Source of the DNA: Proteobacteria bacterium SG_bin4
GTDB lineage: Bacteria; Pseudomonadota; Gammaproteobacteria; Burkholderiales; Nitrosomonadaceae
Assembly (NCBI GenBank): GCA_002083395.1
Contig: LWDH01000030.1
Location: forward strand, 35,277 to 99,276
Direction: 5' to 3'
Length of the DNA stretch: 64,000 bases
Below the pieces are notes generated by a model that was given only the letters and a program-made list of their open reading frames with translations, ran no database searches and was not told the origin of the DNA. Below are positions 17,604-26,564 of this stretch, piece by piece; the first letter of the stretch is position 1; every line of letters starts with the position of its first letter. A program made the translations under genes and the position numbers.

Positions 17604-19931
17604 ATGATGAAACTCCGGTTTTTCGTTGCACTTGTTTTCCTCTTCCAAACTTTCTCAACGTGGGCCAGCGATTCTTTCATCGTCAAAGATATTCGCGTCG
17701 AAGGCATCCAACGAACCGAAGCAGGTACCGTATTCAGTTACCTGCCTGTAAAAGTCGGCGATCTGATGAATGAGGAAAAGGCAACCGAGGCAATCAAAGC
17801 ACTCTATGCCACCGGATTTTTCAAAGATGTCCGCTTAAAATATGAAAATGATGTATTAATCGTGGAAGTGATCGAACGCCCTGCGATTGCCCAGATTATC
17901 ATCAATGGCGCCAAAGAGTTTGAAAAAGACAAATTGCTTGAAGGCCTCAAGCTAGCGGGGATTTCAGAATCGCGGATCTTCAGCCGTTCGCTGCTGGAAC
18001 GAGCTGAGTTAGAATTAAAACGCCAGTACATCAGCCGGGGTAAATACGCCGTCAAGATTACCACCACCACGACACCGATGGAGCGTAATCGCGTGGCCAT
18101 CAATTTTGATATCAGCGAAGGCCGTACCGCCAGAATCAAAAAAATCAGCTTTGTCGGCAATGAGAAGTTTTCTGATAAAGAACTCCGTGGACTGCTCGTG
18201 CTCAGAAAACCCGATTTGTTGAGTTGGTTCACCAAAAACGATCAATATTCCAAACAAAAACTGGCCGCCGACCTGGAAACGCTTCGCTCGCATTATCTTG
18301 ACCGAGGTTACCTGGAATTCAATATCGAATCCACGCAGGTATCGATCACACCCGATTTAAAAGATATCTATATCACCGTCAATTTAACCGAAGGTGATCA
18401 ATACAAAGTTTCCGACATTAAAGTGGCCGGCGAAACCTTGATCGGTGAGGAAGAAATCCGCAAATTAATTTTAATCAAACCGGGAGAGGTTTTTGCACGC
18501 CAAAAACTAACGGAATCCATCAAGGCGATCACCGATCGTTTGGGCGATGACGGTTATGCGTTTGCCAATATCAATGCTAATCCGGAAATAGACGCCGAAA
18601 ACCGGCAAGCGGCCTTCACTTTCTTTATTGACCCAGGCCGGCGCGTCTACGTCCGGCGCATTGATATCGATGGTAACGACCGTACCCGTGATGAAGTCAT
18701 CCGCCGTGAATTCCGCCAGATGGAAGGTGCTTGGCATTCAACCAGTAAAATTAATCTCTCGAAAGTACGCGTCGATCGTCTGTTTTTCTTTAACAGCGTC
18801 AATGTGGAAACGCCCGCCGTCCCGAATAAAACCGATCAGGTGGACATTAAGGTAAAAGTGGAAGAAAGACCCACGGGATCCATCATATTTGGCGCGGGTT
18901 ATTCCGATCGCCAAGGGCTGATCTTGAATGGCTCGATCTCACAGAACAATATTTTCGGTACCGGTAATTTCTTCAGTTTGGACGTCAATACCGGCGCGAT
19001 CAACAAAACCTATGCGGCATCTTTCACCAATCCGTACTTTACGGTGAACGGCGTGAGCCTCGGCTTTGACGTGTACAAACGCGATATCGATACCAGACCG
19101 TTGACCCGATTCGGTGAATTTAAAACCGAAACCATGGGTGCGGGCTTCCGGCTTGGTATTCCAATCGCGGAAAATGACATTGTGTCATTAGGTCTGGCCG
19201 CTGAAAATACCGACATCAGTACGTTCAAGAACAGCCCGGCGCGTTATACGGAATTTGTTAGAGAATTTGGCAATTCCACTGTAAATTTCCCGCTCACACT
19301 CAGTTGGGCAAGAGATCGCCGTGACAGTGCAATATGGACCACCTCAGGTACCACGCATCGCTTATTCGGTGAAGTCAGTGTTCCAGGCGGCGACTTGGAT
19401 TATTACAAGGTCAGCTACCATCAAAAATGGTTTTATTCGTTCACCGACTGGATGACGCTGATGATCAACACCGAGTTTGGCTATGGTGATGGCTACAGTG
19501 GCCACAGCCTGCCTTTCTTCAAGAACTTCTTTGCGGGCGGTAATAATTCGATCAGAGGTTACGACTTAAATTCCCTAGGCCCGCGTGACGAACTTATCTC
19601 TGGCATATCGTCTGTAAACTCAAGGCTGTTCGCTATCGGCGCCAGTAAACGGGTGGTTGGTAATGCGGAATTGATGTTTCCATTGCCGTTCTTGCGGGAT
19701 GATCGTTCCCTGCGTTTCAGTTTCTTTGTAGACGGCGGTACGGTATTCAACAAATTCAGCAAACCCGGCCCTCAAAATGATCTGACAGAGCTATTACGCT
19801 ATTCGACCGGGATCGCGCTCACTTGGGTGTCGCCGATGGGTCCGCTGAAAGTCAGTCTTGCTGAACCGCTCAACGATATCCCCAGCGATAATCTGCAAAG
19901 ATTCCAATTCATGTTCGGCCAGCAATTCTGA
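17604..19931 (+). CDS. bamA: Outer membrane protein assembly factor BamA
   Basis: A 775-residue Omp85 insertase. A signal peptide (MMKLRFFVALVFLFQTFSTWA) is followed by five POTRA domains to about residue 345 and a 16-stranded barrel ending in F (MFGQQF). The barrel signature IRGYDLNSLGPRD corresponds to the VRGF/Y loop-6 motif. The ATG is adjacent to the rseP stop; a second ATG at 17607 is equally plausible. skp follows. Confidence 0.96.
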   Translation: MMKLRFFVALVFLFQTFSTWASDSFIVKDIRVEGIQRTEAGTVFSYLPVKVGDLMNEEKATEAIKALYATGFFKDVRLKYENDVLIVEVIERPAIAQIIINGAKEFEKDKLLEGLKLAGISESRIFSRSLLERAELELKRQYISRGKYAVKITTTTTPMERNRVAINFDISEGRTARIKKISFVGNEKFSDKELRGLLVLRKPDLLSWFTKNDQYSKQKLAADLETLRSHYLDRGYLEFNIESTQVSITPDLKDIYITVNLTEGDQYKVSDIKVAGETLIGEEEIRKLILIKPGEVFARQKLTESIKAITDRLGDDGYAFANINANPEIDAENRQAAFTFFIDPGRRVYVRRIDIDGNDRTRDEVIRREFRQMEGAWHSTSKINLSKVRVDRLFFFNSVNVETPAVPNKTDQVDIKVKVEERPTGSIIFGAGYSDRQGLILNGSISQNNIFGTGNFFSLDVNTGAINKTYAASFTNPYFTVNGVSLGFDVYKRDIDTRPLTRFGEFKTETMGAGFRLGIPIAENDIVSLGLAAENTDISTFKNSPARYTEFVREFGNSTVNFPLTLSWARDRRDSAIWTTSGTTHRLFGEVSVPGGDLDYYKVSYHQKWFYSFTDWMTLMINTEFGYGDGYSGHSLPFFKNFFAGGNNSIRGYDLNSLGPRDELISGISSVNSRLFAIGASKRVVGNAELMFPLPFLRDDRSLRFSFFVDGGTVFNKFSKPGPQNDLTELLRYSTGIALTWVSPMGPLKVSLAEPLNDIPSDNLQRFQFMFGQQF

Positions 19932-19954
19932 AATCATCCGGGATCCTGTCACGC

Positions 19955-20503
19955 GTGAAAAGACTAATAAGCAGCATTCAACGACCGTATGCACTAACGA
20001 TGATACTCGCTACGATCGCAGCTGCCATTTTAGCTAGCAATGTTTTGGCGGAAGTGATCAAGATCGGTGTTGTTAACACCGAAAAAATTCTGCGTGAATC
20101 CATGCCAGCCGTGCAGGCGCAAAAGAAAATCGAGCAGGAATTCATTCCACGTGATGAAGATATCAAGAAAATGGCGTTACAAGCCAAGAACCTTCAAGAC
20201 AAGCTCGAAAAAGACGGGGTTACCATGGAAGAAACGGAGCGGCGGAATCTGGAAAGAAATCTCGCCAATCTGAGCCGGGAGTATCAACGCGCTCAAAGAC
20301 AGATGCGAGAGGATCTCAGCGTGCGCCAGAACGAAGAATACGGCATCATTCTGGAGCGCACCAATCGCGCTATCAATCATATTGCCGAAAAAGAACACTA
20401 TGATTTGATTCTGCAATTACAAGACTCGGTATACCGAAGCCAGCGTATCGACATTACCGACAAAGTTATCAAAGTGCTCGAGAGCGAACAAACTACGCAA
20501 TAA
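19955..20503 (+). CDS. skp: OmpH/Skp-family periplasmic chaperone
   Basis: A 182-residue chaperone that keeps outer-membrane proteins soluble on the way to BamA. The N-terminal signal sequence reaches about residue 33 (ILASNVLAE). The mature part is a charged, coiled-coil-rich chain typical of Skp. The start is GTG at 19955; an ATG at 20000 would leave a leader without the basic segment, so GTG is preferred. In many relatives lpxD comes next; here fabZ follows after 56 bases. Confidence 0.9.
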   Translation: MKRLISSIQRPYALTMILATIAAAILASNVLAEVIKIGVVNTEKILRESMPAVQAQKKIEQEFIPRDEDIKKMALQAKNLQDKLEKDGVTMEETERRNLERNLANLSREYQRAQRQMREDLSVRQNEEYGIILERTNRAINHIAEKEHYDLILQLQDSVYRSQRIDITDKVIKVLESEQTTQ

Positions 20504-20559
20504 ATAAGCGGAACAAAAAGGATATCGAGCAAAATTACACAGGGCCAAAGGACAATATC

Positions 20560-20994
20560 ATGAATATTCAAGAAATCCTGAAATATCTGCCGCATCGTTA
20601 CCCGATATTACTGGTGGACAAAGTCATCTCGCTCGAACCGGGTAAAGATATCGTCGCATTAAAGAATGTCTCCATCAACGAGCCTTTCTTTTCCGGACAT
20701 TTCCCGCATTATCCGGTCATGCCGGGTGTGTTGATCGTCGAAGCGCTGGCGCAGGCTGCTGCGTTGCTGACACTCAAAACCGAAAATAACGCCAACAATA
20801 CTGATTCGGTGTATTACTTCGTCGGCATTGATGGCGTACGTTTCAAAAAACCGGTTCTACCTGGCGACCAGCTTATTCTGAAAGTTGCCATCGAACGTCA
20901 AATCAAAGGATTATGGAAATATTCCGCCCGTGCTGAAGTGGACGATCAATTGGTCACCGAAGCGCAACTGATGTGCACCGCCCGCCCGGTTTAA
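20560..20994 (+). CDS. fabZ: (3R)-hydroxyacyl-ACP dehydratase FabZ
   Basis: A 144-residue hot-dog-fold enzyme of fatty acid elongation. PHRYPILLVDK and GHFPHYPVMPGVLIVEALAQ carry the catalytic His and Glu. It normally lies between lpxD and lpxA; here both neighbours are missing and rnhB follows within 4 bases. Confidence 0.96.
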   Translation: MNIQEILKYLPHRYPILLVDKVISLEPGKDIVALKNVSINEPFFSGHFPHYPVMPGVLIVEALAQAAALLTLKTENNANNTDSVYYFVGIDGVRFKKPVLPGDQLILKVAIERQIKGLWKYSARAEVDDQLVTEAQLMCTARPV

Positions 20995-20998
20995 TCCC

Positions 20999-21604
20999 AT
21001 CAGCGTCGATTGCAGCCGCCACCGGTACGATAACGATGCAACCATCTGCGGCGTCGACGAGGCAGGCCGTGGGCCGCTGGCCGGTCCGGTTTACGCCGCA
21101 TGCGTGGTGTTAAATCCGGCGCATGCGATAGACGGTTTGGCCGATTCCAAGCAATTAAGCGAAAAACAACGCGATAGCCTTACGTCTGAAATTAAGCGTC
21201 ACGCACTGGCCTGGGCAATTGCATCCGCTACCGTGGAAGAGATCGACCGGCTCAATATCCTGCAAGCCAGTCTGCTCGCCATGCAACGCGCGGTAGCAAG
21301 CTTGCCTCACGTTCCCACTCTGGTGCTGGTTGACGGCAAACAAAGTCCGCGCCTCCCCTGTGCAGTACAAACCATCGTCAACGGCGATCAGTTGATTCCC
21401 GCAATCTCCGCCGCTTCAATTCTGGCAAAAACCGCTCGCGACGCCGAAATGCTGCGATTACACGACATTTACCCGCAATACGGCTTCAACCGGCATAAAG
21501 GCTACCCTACCAAAGCACACTTCACAGCTCTGCAACAACACGGCCCGTGCGCGATTCACCGGCAAAGTTTTGCGCCGGTCAAAAACATCATTCGAAAAAA
21601 GTAG
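20999..21604 (+). CDS. rnhB: Ribonuclease HII lacking a standard start codon
   Basis: RNase HII removes RNA from RNA-DNA hybrids and single ribonucleotides from DNA. Catalytic motifs are intact: CGVDEAGRGPLAGPV, LADSKQLS and SAASILAKTARD. The frame runs from a TGA at 20969-20971 to the stop at 21604, but no ATG, GTG or TTG occurs in frame before DEAGRG. The first such codon (GTG 21104) lies after it and would delete two catalytic acids. I place the start at ATC 20999, where ISVDCSRHRY looks like a family N terminus with ATG changed to ATC. It follows the fabZ stop by 4 bases. Non-standard initiation, a sequence error or a damaged gene are all possible. Confidence 0.75.
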   Translation: MSVDCSRHRYDNDATICGVDEAGRGPLAGPVYAACVVLNPAHAIDGLADSKQLSEKQRDSLTSEIKRHALAWAIASATVEEIDRLNILQASLLAMQRAVASLPHVPTLVLVDGKQSPRLPCAVQTIVNGDQLIPAISAASILAKTARDAEMLRLHDIYPQYGFNRHKGYPTKAHFTALQQHGPCAIHRQSFAPVKNIIRKK

Positions 21605-21618
21605 GCCTTTTGCAAAAG

Positions 21619-21643
21619 AAAACCCGCCAGAATGACGGGTTTT
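21619..21643. terminator. Bidirectional terminator after rnhB
   Basis: AAAACCCG (21619-21626) pairs with CGGGTTTT (21636-21643) across 9 bases. The A and T tracts on both sides allow termination of rnhB and of the convergent PEP-CTERM gene. Confidence 0.7.
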
Positions 21644-21668
21644 CCGGTAAGTTAAGAATTCAAATACT

Positions 21669-22289
21669 CTATTTTCTACGTCTCGCAGCAATACCCAGCA
21701 ATCCGAGTCCTACCAGGAACATCGCATAGGCCTCAGGCTCAGGCACGGGAGAAATTTCCAGCGATGGGACCAGGAATTGCCCGCCGTAATAACTGATCAA
21801 ATCATCAGGCGCGACGGTCGCCTCCAAACGTGCAGCAAAATACTGACCGCTGGACAGCGCGGCATTCACCAACGCAGTCACGTCAAAGCTACGAACTTCT
21901 CCGCCGGAGTAGGTAAAAGTGTCGATTGCACTCCCCATAAAACGATCACTGGTAGATATAACACCGTCCGCATCGTTGCCAACGTAGAGCTTAATCTCTG
22001 CAGGTCCCGATCCGCCGAATAACGAACCGAAATTCCAATTCAGGATCGCACTGCCGACTGAAGACACCGAACCAAAATCAAAAATTGCATAAGGAATATC
22101 AATAAAGCTCGGGTGGTTCAGCGCATAATTTCCAGTCCCCAGACCATCTTCAGCTCCCTGGCTGTAAAAAGGGGAGCGATCGATAATCACCCGATTATCG
22201 ACTAAGGGTACTGCCGCAGCTGCTGCGGTTGCTGGCAACAGTACCGATAATGCGAGCATCCCTAACATTGTTTTATAGTTTGTTGTCAT
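21669..22289 (-). CDS. PEP-CTERM sorting domain protein
   Basis: A 206-residue exported protein with signal peptide (MLGMLALSVLLPATAAAA) and C-terminal tag PVPEPEAYAMFLVGLGLLG followed by ARRRK. The middle part is predicted beta-rich (GSAILNWNFGSLFGG, YVGNDADGV) and I recognise no catalytic motif. GAGGAG ahead of the start and a 6-base spacer favour ATG 22289 over the upstream in-frame codons. A surface or extracellular matrix role is inferred from the tag. It is transcribed divergently from slyD. Confidence 0.8.
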   Translation of the reverse strand: MTTNYKTMLGMLALSVLLPATAAAAAVPLVDNRVIIDRSPFYSQGAEDGLGTGNYALNHPSFIDIPYAIFDFGSVSSVGSAILNWNFGSLFGGSGPAEIKLYVGNDADGVISTSDRFMGSAIDTFTYSGGEVRSFDVTALVNAALSSGQYFAARLEATVAPDDLISYYGGQFLVPSLEISPVPEPEAYAMFLVGLGLLGIAARRRK

Positions 22290-22390
22290 ATACATCTCCT
22301 CACAAAATAGCACAATTTGATCGTCAACGAGTGATCATGTCGACTAGTCAAAGGTAACTAATTAGAGTATTCCAATCAATAGTATATCTT

Positions 22391-22416
22391 TAGGACAGTT
22401 GTCACGGATTGTCCTA
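22391..22416. promoter_or_regulatory. Operator-like dyad between PEP-CTERM gene and slyD
   Basis: TAGGACA (22391-22397) and TGTCCTA (22410-22416) are perfect inverted 7-mers separated by 12 bases, about two helical turns centre to centre. The site lies in the divergent promoter region, so one dimeric regulator could affect both genes. Binding protein unknown. Confidence 0.45.
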
Positions 22417-22485
22417 GAACCAGACAACAATCCGCATCAAATAGGGATCATTGAGCACTCGTATAAGGGAATAAAACTTTAGGCG

Positions 22486-22491
22486 TATAAT
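22486..22491 (+). promoter_or_regulatory. Minus-10 element for slyD
   Basis: A consensus TATAAT lies about 95 bases before the slyD ATG. No good -35 box is 16-18 bases upstream, so the promoter may need an activator. Confidence 0.45.
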
Positions 22492-22586
22492 GCTGATCAT
22501 TCCGGGTGATACGAAAAATCGTCACTCGTGTTGACCGTCGGTTTCATTTTGCTTCAATCCAAAACTCAATAAAGGATCCAAATCAA

Positions 22587-23066
22587 ATGCGTGTAGAAAA
22601 AAATACCGTGGTTTCACTGAATTATGAATTATCCGATGCTTCAGGAAAAATTCTGGAAAAAACCGATACCCCAATCAGTTATTTACATGGCGGCTATGGG
22701 GGAATTTTTCCGTTGGTCGAGGAGGCGCTGCATGAGATGGAGGTCGGTTATTCTTGTTCGGTTCCAATGGAACCGGAAGATACCTTCGGTGAATACGATG
22801 CCGAATTGATTCGAGTTGAACCGCGCAGCTCATTTCCGGACAATGTCGCAATCGGGATGCATTTTGAAGGCGGCGCGGAAGGCTCCGATGACTTTATTAT
22901 TTACAAAGTTACCGATGTTACAGACGATTCGGTGATTGTCGATGGCAATCACCCGTTCGCGGGCGTCCGGGTAGTTTTCACTTGCACGGTGACCGATGTC
23001 CGCCCGGCAACCCCGGATGAAATCGCGCACCAGCATGTGCACGGACCGCACGGACATGCGCATTAA
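22587..23066 (+). CDS. slyD: FKBP-type peptidyl-prolyl isomerase, SlyD-like
   Basis: A 159-residue prolyl isomerase/chaperone. The split FKBP domain carries YELSDASGKILEKTDTPISY and LHGGYGGIFPLVEEAL, with the insert-in-flap domain in the middle. The C terminus is histidine-rich (HQHVHGPHGHAH), as in SlyD proteins that deliver nickel. ATG 22587 is chosen because MRVEKNTVVSLNYEL is the family N terminus and AAAGGATCC precedes it; an upstream in-frame codon at 22506 would add 27 unrelated residues. Confidence 0.92.
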   Translation: MRVEKNTVVSLNYELSDASGKILEKTDTPISYLHGGYGGIFPLVEEALHEMEVGYSCSVPMEPEDTFGEYDAELIRVEPRSSFPDNVAIGMHFEGGAEGSDDFIIYKVTDVTDDSVIVDGNHPFAGVRVVFTCTVTDVRPATPDEIAHQHVHGPHGHAH

Positions 23067-23082
23067 CGAAAATACCGCCATC

Positions 23083-23107
23083 CGGAAAATCGATTATGGG
23101 TTTTCCG
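23083..23107. terminator. Terminator-like hairpin between slyD and mutS
   Basis: CGGAAAA (23083-23089) and TTTTCCG (23101-23107) form an inverted repeat with an 11-base loop across the 27-base gap between the two convergent genes and the last mutS codons. Confidence 0.5.
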
Positions 23108-25694
23108 TAACGTCAAGCGCCTTTCTCAAGATATACAGTTGTTCCAGCGCTTGCTTGGGACTTAAATCATCCGGAGAAAGGTTTTGCAGCAAGGTGATTG
23201 CCGGATGTTCCTGCTCGCGGTCTCGCTGCAGGTCAGGCATCGGGGTAGCGAACAAATCCATTTGCGGCGTGGACTGAATGCTTTCCCGTTCCAATTGAAT
23301 CAAATGCTTTTTCGCCAACCGGATGACCGGTTCGGGCACACCGGCCAACGCCGCCACTTGTAATCCATAACTTTGGCTCGCCGGTCCTTCGGTTACTTTA
23401 TGCAAAAAAACGATGCGATGTTTGTACTCGACTGCATCCAGATGAACGTTTTGCAACTGCTTGAATTCTTCTGCTAATTTGGTCAGCTCGAAATAGTGCG
23501 TCGCAAACAAAGTAAAACTGCGGTTCTTGGTCAATAGATGCCGGGTAATTGCGAATGCCAAAGCCAAGCCGTCAAACGTCGACGTGCCGCGCCCGACTTC
23601 GTCCATCAGCACCAGGCTTTGCGCCGTGGCGTTATGCAGGATGTTGGCGGTTTCCGTCATTTCCACCATAAAGGTCGAGCGCCCGCTGGCCAGGTCATCA
23701 GCCGCACCGATGCGGGTGAAAATTTGATCCAGAATACCGATACGCACGTGTTTTGCCGGTACGAAACTACCGCAATGCGCGAGCAGCGCGATCAATGCAA
23801 TTTGCCGCATGTAAGTCGACTTACCGCCCATATTCGGACCGGTGATGATCAGCATGCGCGGCTTGCCGCTATATTCGGAACCCAACTGCGCATCGTTGGC
23901 GACAAAGTTCTCTACTTGCCGCTCCACCACCGGGTGACGCCCGGTGTCAATCACCAACTCGTCGTCATCAGTCAATTCCGGAGCGGTGTAGTCCAATGCC
24001 TGCGCGCGCTCGGCAAAAGCACACAGCCCATCGATTTCCGCAATACCAGCAGCCACTTGCTGCAGCACCTGAATATACCGTCCCAACGTATCGAGCAATT
24101 CGTCGTATAAATATTTTTCGCGCGCCAGCGCCCGGTCCTGCGCGGATAATGCCTTATCCTCGAATGCTTTCAACTCCGGTGTAATATACCGCTCGGCGCT
24201 TTTCAGCGTTTGCCGGCGGCGGTAATCATCCGGGATTTTTTCACTGTGCGCATGCGTCACCTCGATATAAAACCCGTGCACACGGTTATACTCGACTTTC
24301 AGATTCGGAATGCCGGTGCGTGCTTTTTCGCGCATTTCCAATTGCAGCAGGAATTCACCGCAATTGTTCTGCAATGCCCGCAATTCGTCGAGTTCAGCGT
24401 CATAACCATCGGCGATGACATTGCCCTCGCGCAATACCACACCCGGTTCTGGCAGTAATGCCTTGCTTAACAGCTCGGCCAATCCCTCATCAATGTGCAG
24501 CGCCAGCGACAATTGATCGATACGCTCGCTGGCACAAGTTGCCAGTATCCGGATAATTTCAGGCAGCAGCTTCAGGCTGTCGCGCAAGCCGGATAAATCG
24601 CGCGGACGCGCCGATTTAAGCGCGATACGGGCGGTAATTCGCTCCACATCGGCAAATTGCCGCAGCACACGCATCAATGCTACGTAGTAATTTTGCTGAT
24701 TTTCACCGAGCAAAGCCGCGATGCTATCGAGCCGTTGTTGTATCGCCACCCGGTCGCGCAACGGATGATGCAGCCAAAACTGCAACAAGCGGCTGCCCAT
24801 GTTGGTTGCACAGGTATCGAGTAACGACAGCAAAGTCGGCGATCGTTCGCCGCGTATCGTCTCGGAAATCTCCAGATTGCGGCGCGTCGCGGCATCCATC
24901 CGGACATACACACTGGTACGTTCGGCTTGCATTGACGTGATATGCGGCGCGGCCGCTCCTTGCGTCAAGCGGACATATTCGAGCAAAGCGCCAGCCGCGC
25001 ATAATGCAACCGGCAAATCTTCGCAACCGAAACCGGAAAGATCGTGAGTTTCGAATTGACGAATCAATCCGTTGATTGCGCTATCGTACTCAAATTGCCA
25101 TAACGGTAAACGTTTCAACGCCCACTGCCGGCCTTGCAGATCATCAGAAAGCAATGACTCCGGCAGCAAGATTTCAGAAGGCTGCAACCGCTCCAACTCG
25201 CTATGCAAATTCTTCACCGAAGTTTCCAGCACTTTCAGTTGACCTGCGGCCAGGTTCAACCATGCCAGCCCCAGCGTCGAATCCTGCACAAACAATGCCA
25301 GCAAAATACAATCGCGCTTGTCGTCGAGCAGCGCCGCATCGGTTAATGTCCCCGGCGTAATGATGCGGATCACTTTGCGCGCGACCGGGCCTTTGCTGGT
25401 AGCCGGATCCCCCACTTGCTCGCAGATCGCAACCGATTCACCGGCTTTCACCAGCTTAGCCAGATATTGCTCGGCCGCGTGATACGGCACACCCGCCATT
25501 TTGATCGGCTTCCCGGCGGAAGCGCCGCGCTGTGTCAGTGTGATTCCTAACAGTTTTGCCGCCTTCTCGGCATCGTCAAAAAATAATTCGTAAAAATCCC
25601 CCATGCGATAAAACATCAGCATATCCGGATGCTGAGCCTTAATCTGTAAATACTGTTGCATCATCGGGGTATGCTGTTCGGGTTGGGATTTCAT
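23094..25694 (-). CDS. mutS: DNA mismatch repair protein MutS
   Basis: An 866-residue mismatch-recognition ATPase. The N-terminal mismatch domain has the FYE motif (MGDFYELFF), followed by connector, lever and clamp domains. The ATPase has ITGPNMGGKSTYMRQIA and MDEVGRGTSTFDG. The C-terminal dimerisation tail is present. Full length. No mutL lies nearby; a separate Smr-domain gene is at 48843. The start codon lacks an obvious ribosome binding site. Confidence 0.97.
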   Translation of the reverse strand: MKSQPEQHTPMMQQYLQIKAQHPDMLMFYRMGDFYELFFDDAEKAAKLLGITLTQRGASAGKPIKMAGVPYHAAEQYLAKLVKAGESVAICEQVGDPATSKGPVARKVIRIITPGTLTDAALLDDKRDCILLALFVQDSTLGLAWLNLAAGQLKVLETSVKNLHSELERLQPSEILLPESLLSDDLQGRQWALKRLPLWQFEYDSAINGLIRQFETHDLSGFGCEDLPVALCAAGALLEYVRLTQGAAAPHITSMQAERTSVYVRMDAATRRNLEISETIRGERSPTLLSLLDTCATNMGSRLLQFWLHHPLRDRVAIQQRLDSIAALLGENQQNYYVALMRVLRQFADVERITARIALKSARPRDLSGLRDSLKLLPEIIRILATCASERIDQLSLALHIDEGLAELLSKALLPEPGVVLREGNVIADGYDAELDELRALQNNCGEFLLQLEMREKARTGIPNLKVEYNRVHGFYIEVTHAHSEKIPDDYRRRQTLKSAERYITPELKAFEDKALSAQDRALAREKYLYDELLDTLGRYIQVLQQVAAGIAEIDGLCAFAERAQALDYTAPELTDDDELVIDTGRHPVVERQVENFVANDAQLGSEYSGKPRMLIITGPNMGGKSTYMRQIALIALLAHCGSFVPAKHVRIGILDQIFTRIGAADDLASGRSTFMVEMTETANILHNATAQSLVLMDEVGRGTSTFDGLALAFAITRHLLTKNRSFTLFATHYFELTKLAEEFKQLQNVHLDAVEYKHRIVFLHKVTEGPASQSYGLQVAALAGVPEPVIRLAKKHLIQLERESIQSTPQMDLFATPMPDLQRDREQEHPAITLLQNLSPDDLSPKQALEQLYILRKALDVTENP

Positions 25695-25726
25695 TTTTTA
25701 ATGCTAACGGTTATATTGCAAAAAAA

Positions 25727-26425
25727 TTGCTCATTCGTCACATCCGCTTAAAACATTCGATTAAGCGATGTTTACTTTCTGATAACAATGAATCATCCGT
25801 TTTGGATCAGGGATTGGAAAAAACATTGACCTCCAATATTACCAAACACGCGAACCTTCAACTCAGTTATTGGGTTGATAGCAGCAACATTATCCGTAAA
25901 GTCGATGATCACTGGGATCAAGCGATGAATAGCGAGAGTTGGAGTGAACGGGCTTCTGCCAACGGGATTGTCGGCAAACCGTTATCCGATTTCATCTGCG
26001 ATGATGTCACACGAATGTATGTCGCCACAATGATTGAATCAGTGCGAGTGATCCCACACACTTCATTCCGGCCTTATCGCTGCGATACACCCGATACAAA
26101 GCGCTACATGCAAATGGTCATCACGCCTGAAAGCAATGGCTGGATTCGAGTTTCCCATGAGCTGCTGCGATCGGAACCGATAAAAAAACCAGTTACATTC
26201 ACAACGATTGTAAATCGTACCCAATCGTTACACCCGGTTTCAACAAAAGACAAAATTGCAACAATTCAGTATGTCCGTTGCAGCATGTGCAATCGTCTGC
26301 AACGCATCGCCGATCATACAAGCAAATGGCAAGAAGTTGATCACTTCGCCGGCCATGAACTGATCCCAATGCCGACAAAAGTTATTTATGGTGTCTGTCC
26401 AGACTGTCTTAATATCTTGAAATAA
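25727..26425 (+). CDS. PAS-like protein with C-terminal CxxC/CPxC module
   Basis: Up to 232 residues; the start is uncertain (TTG at 25727 or 25802, no clear ribosome binding site). Residues 40-145 look PAS-like: YWVDSSNIIRKVDDHWD, then GKPLSDFICDD and a beta-rich half. The C terminus has VRCSMCNRLQR, a Trp (SKWQEV) and YGVCPDCLNIL. This spacing resembles the Cys-rich tail found on diverse PAS kinases and response regulators (CxxCxxI...W...HGICPxC), probably a metal or redox site. No output domain is visible. It is divergent from mutS and lies 139 bases before the giant signalling protein, so a functional link is possible but unproven. Confidence 0.65.
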   Translation: MLIRHIRLKHSIKRCLLSDNNESSVLDQGLEKTLTSNITKHANLQLSYWVDSSNIIRKVDDHWDQAMNSESWSERASANGIVGKPLSDFICDDVTRMYVATMIESVRVIPHTSFRPYRCDTPDTKRYMQMVITPESNGWIRVSHELLRSEPIKKPVTFTTIVNRTQSLHPVSTKDKIATIQYVRCSMCNRLQRIADHTSKWQEVDHFAGHELIPMPTKVIYGVCPDCLNILK

Positions 26426-26564
26426 AACCAAGGCAACGATAAAAATAGTGCCAAATTAAACATTCTGTTATGATCGGTAACGTTTCCATGCTAGGATTTT
26501 TCCTACATTTCTATTTCTGTTATCTTGTTGCGCTATTCATTGCACTTGCGAAACTCTGATCTCT

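Noticed and set aside
23538..24110. Plus-strand open frame of 190 codons
   Set aside because: Antisense to the conserved mutS ATPase region, with no homology or ribosome binding site.
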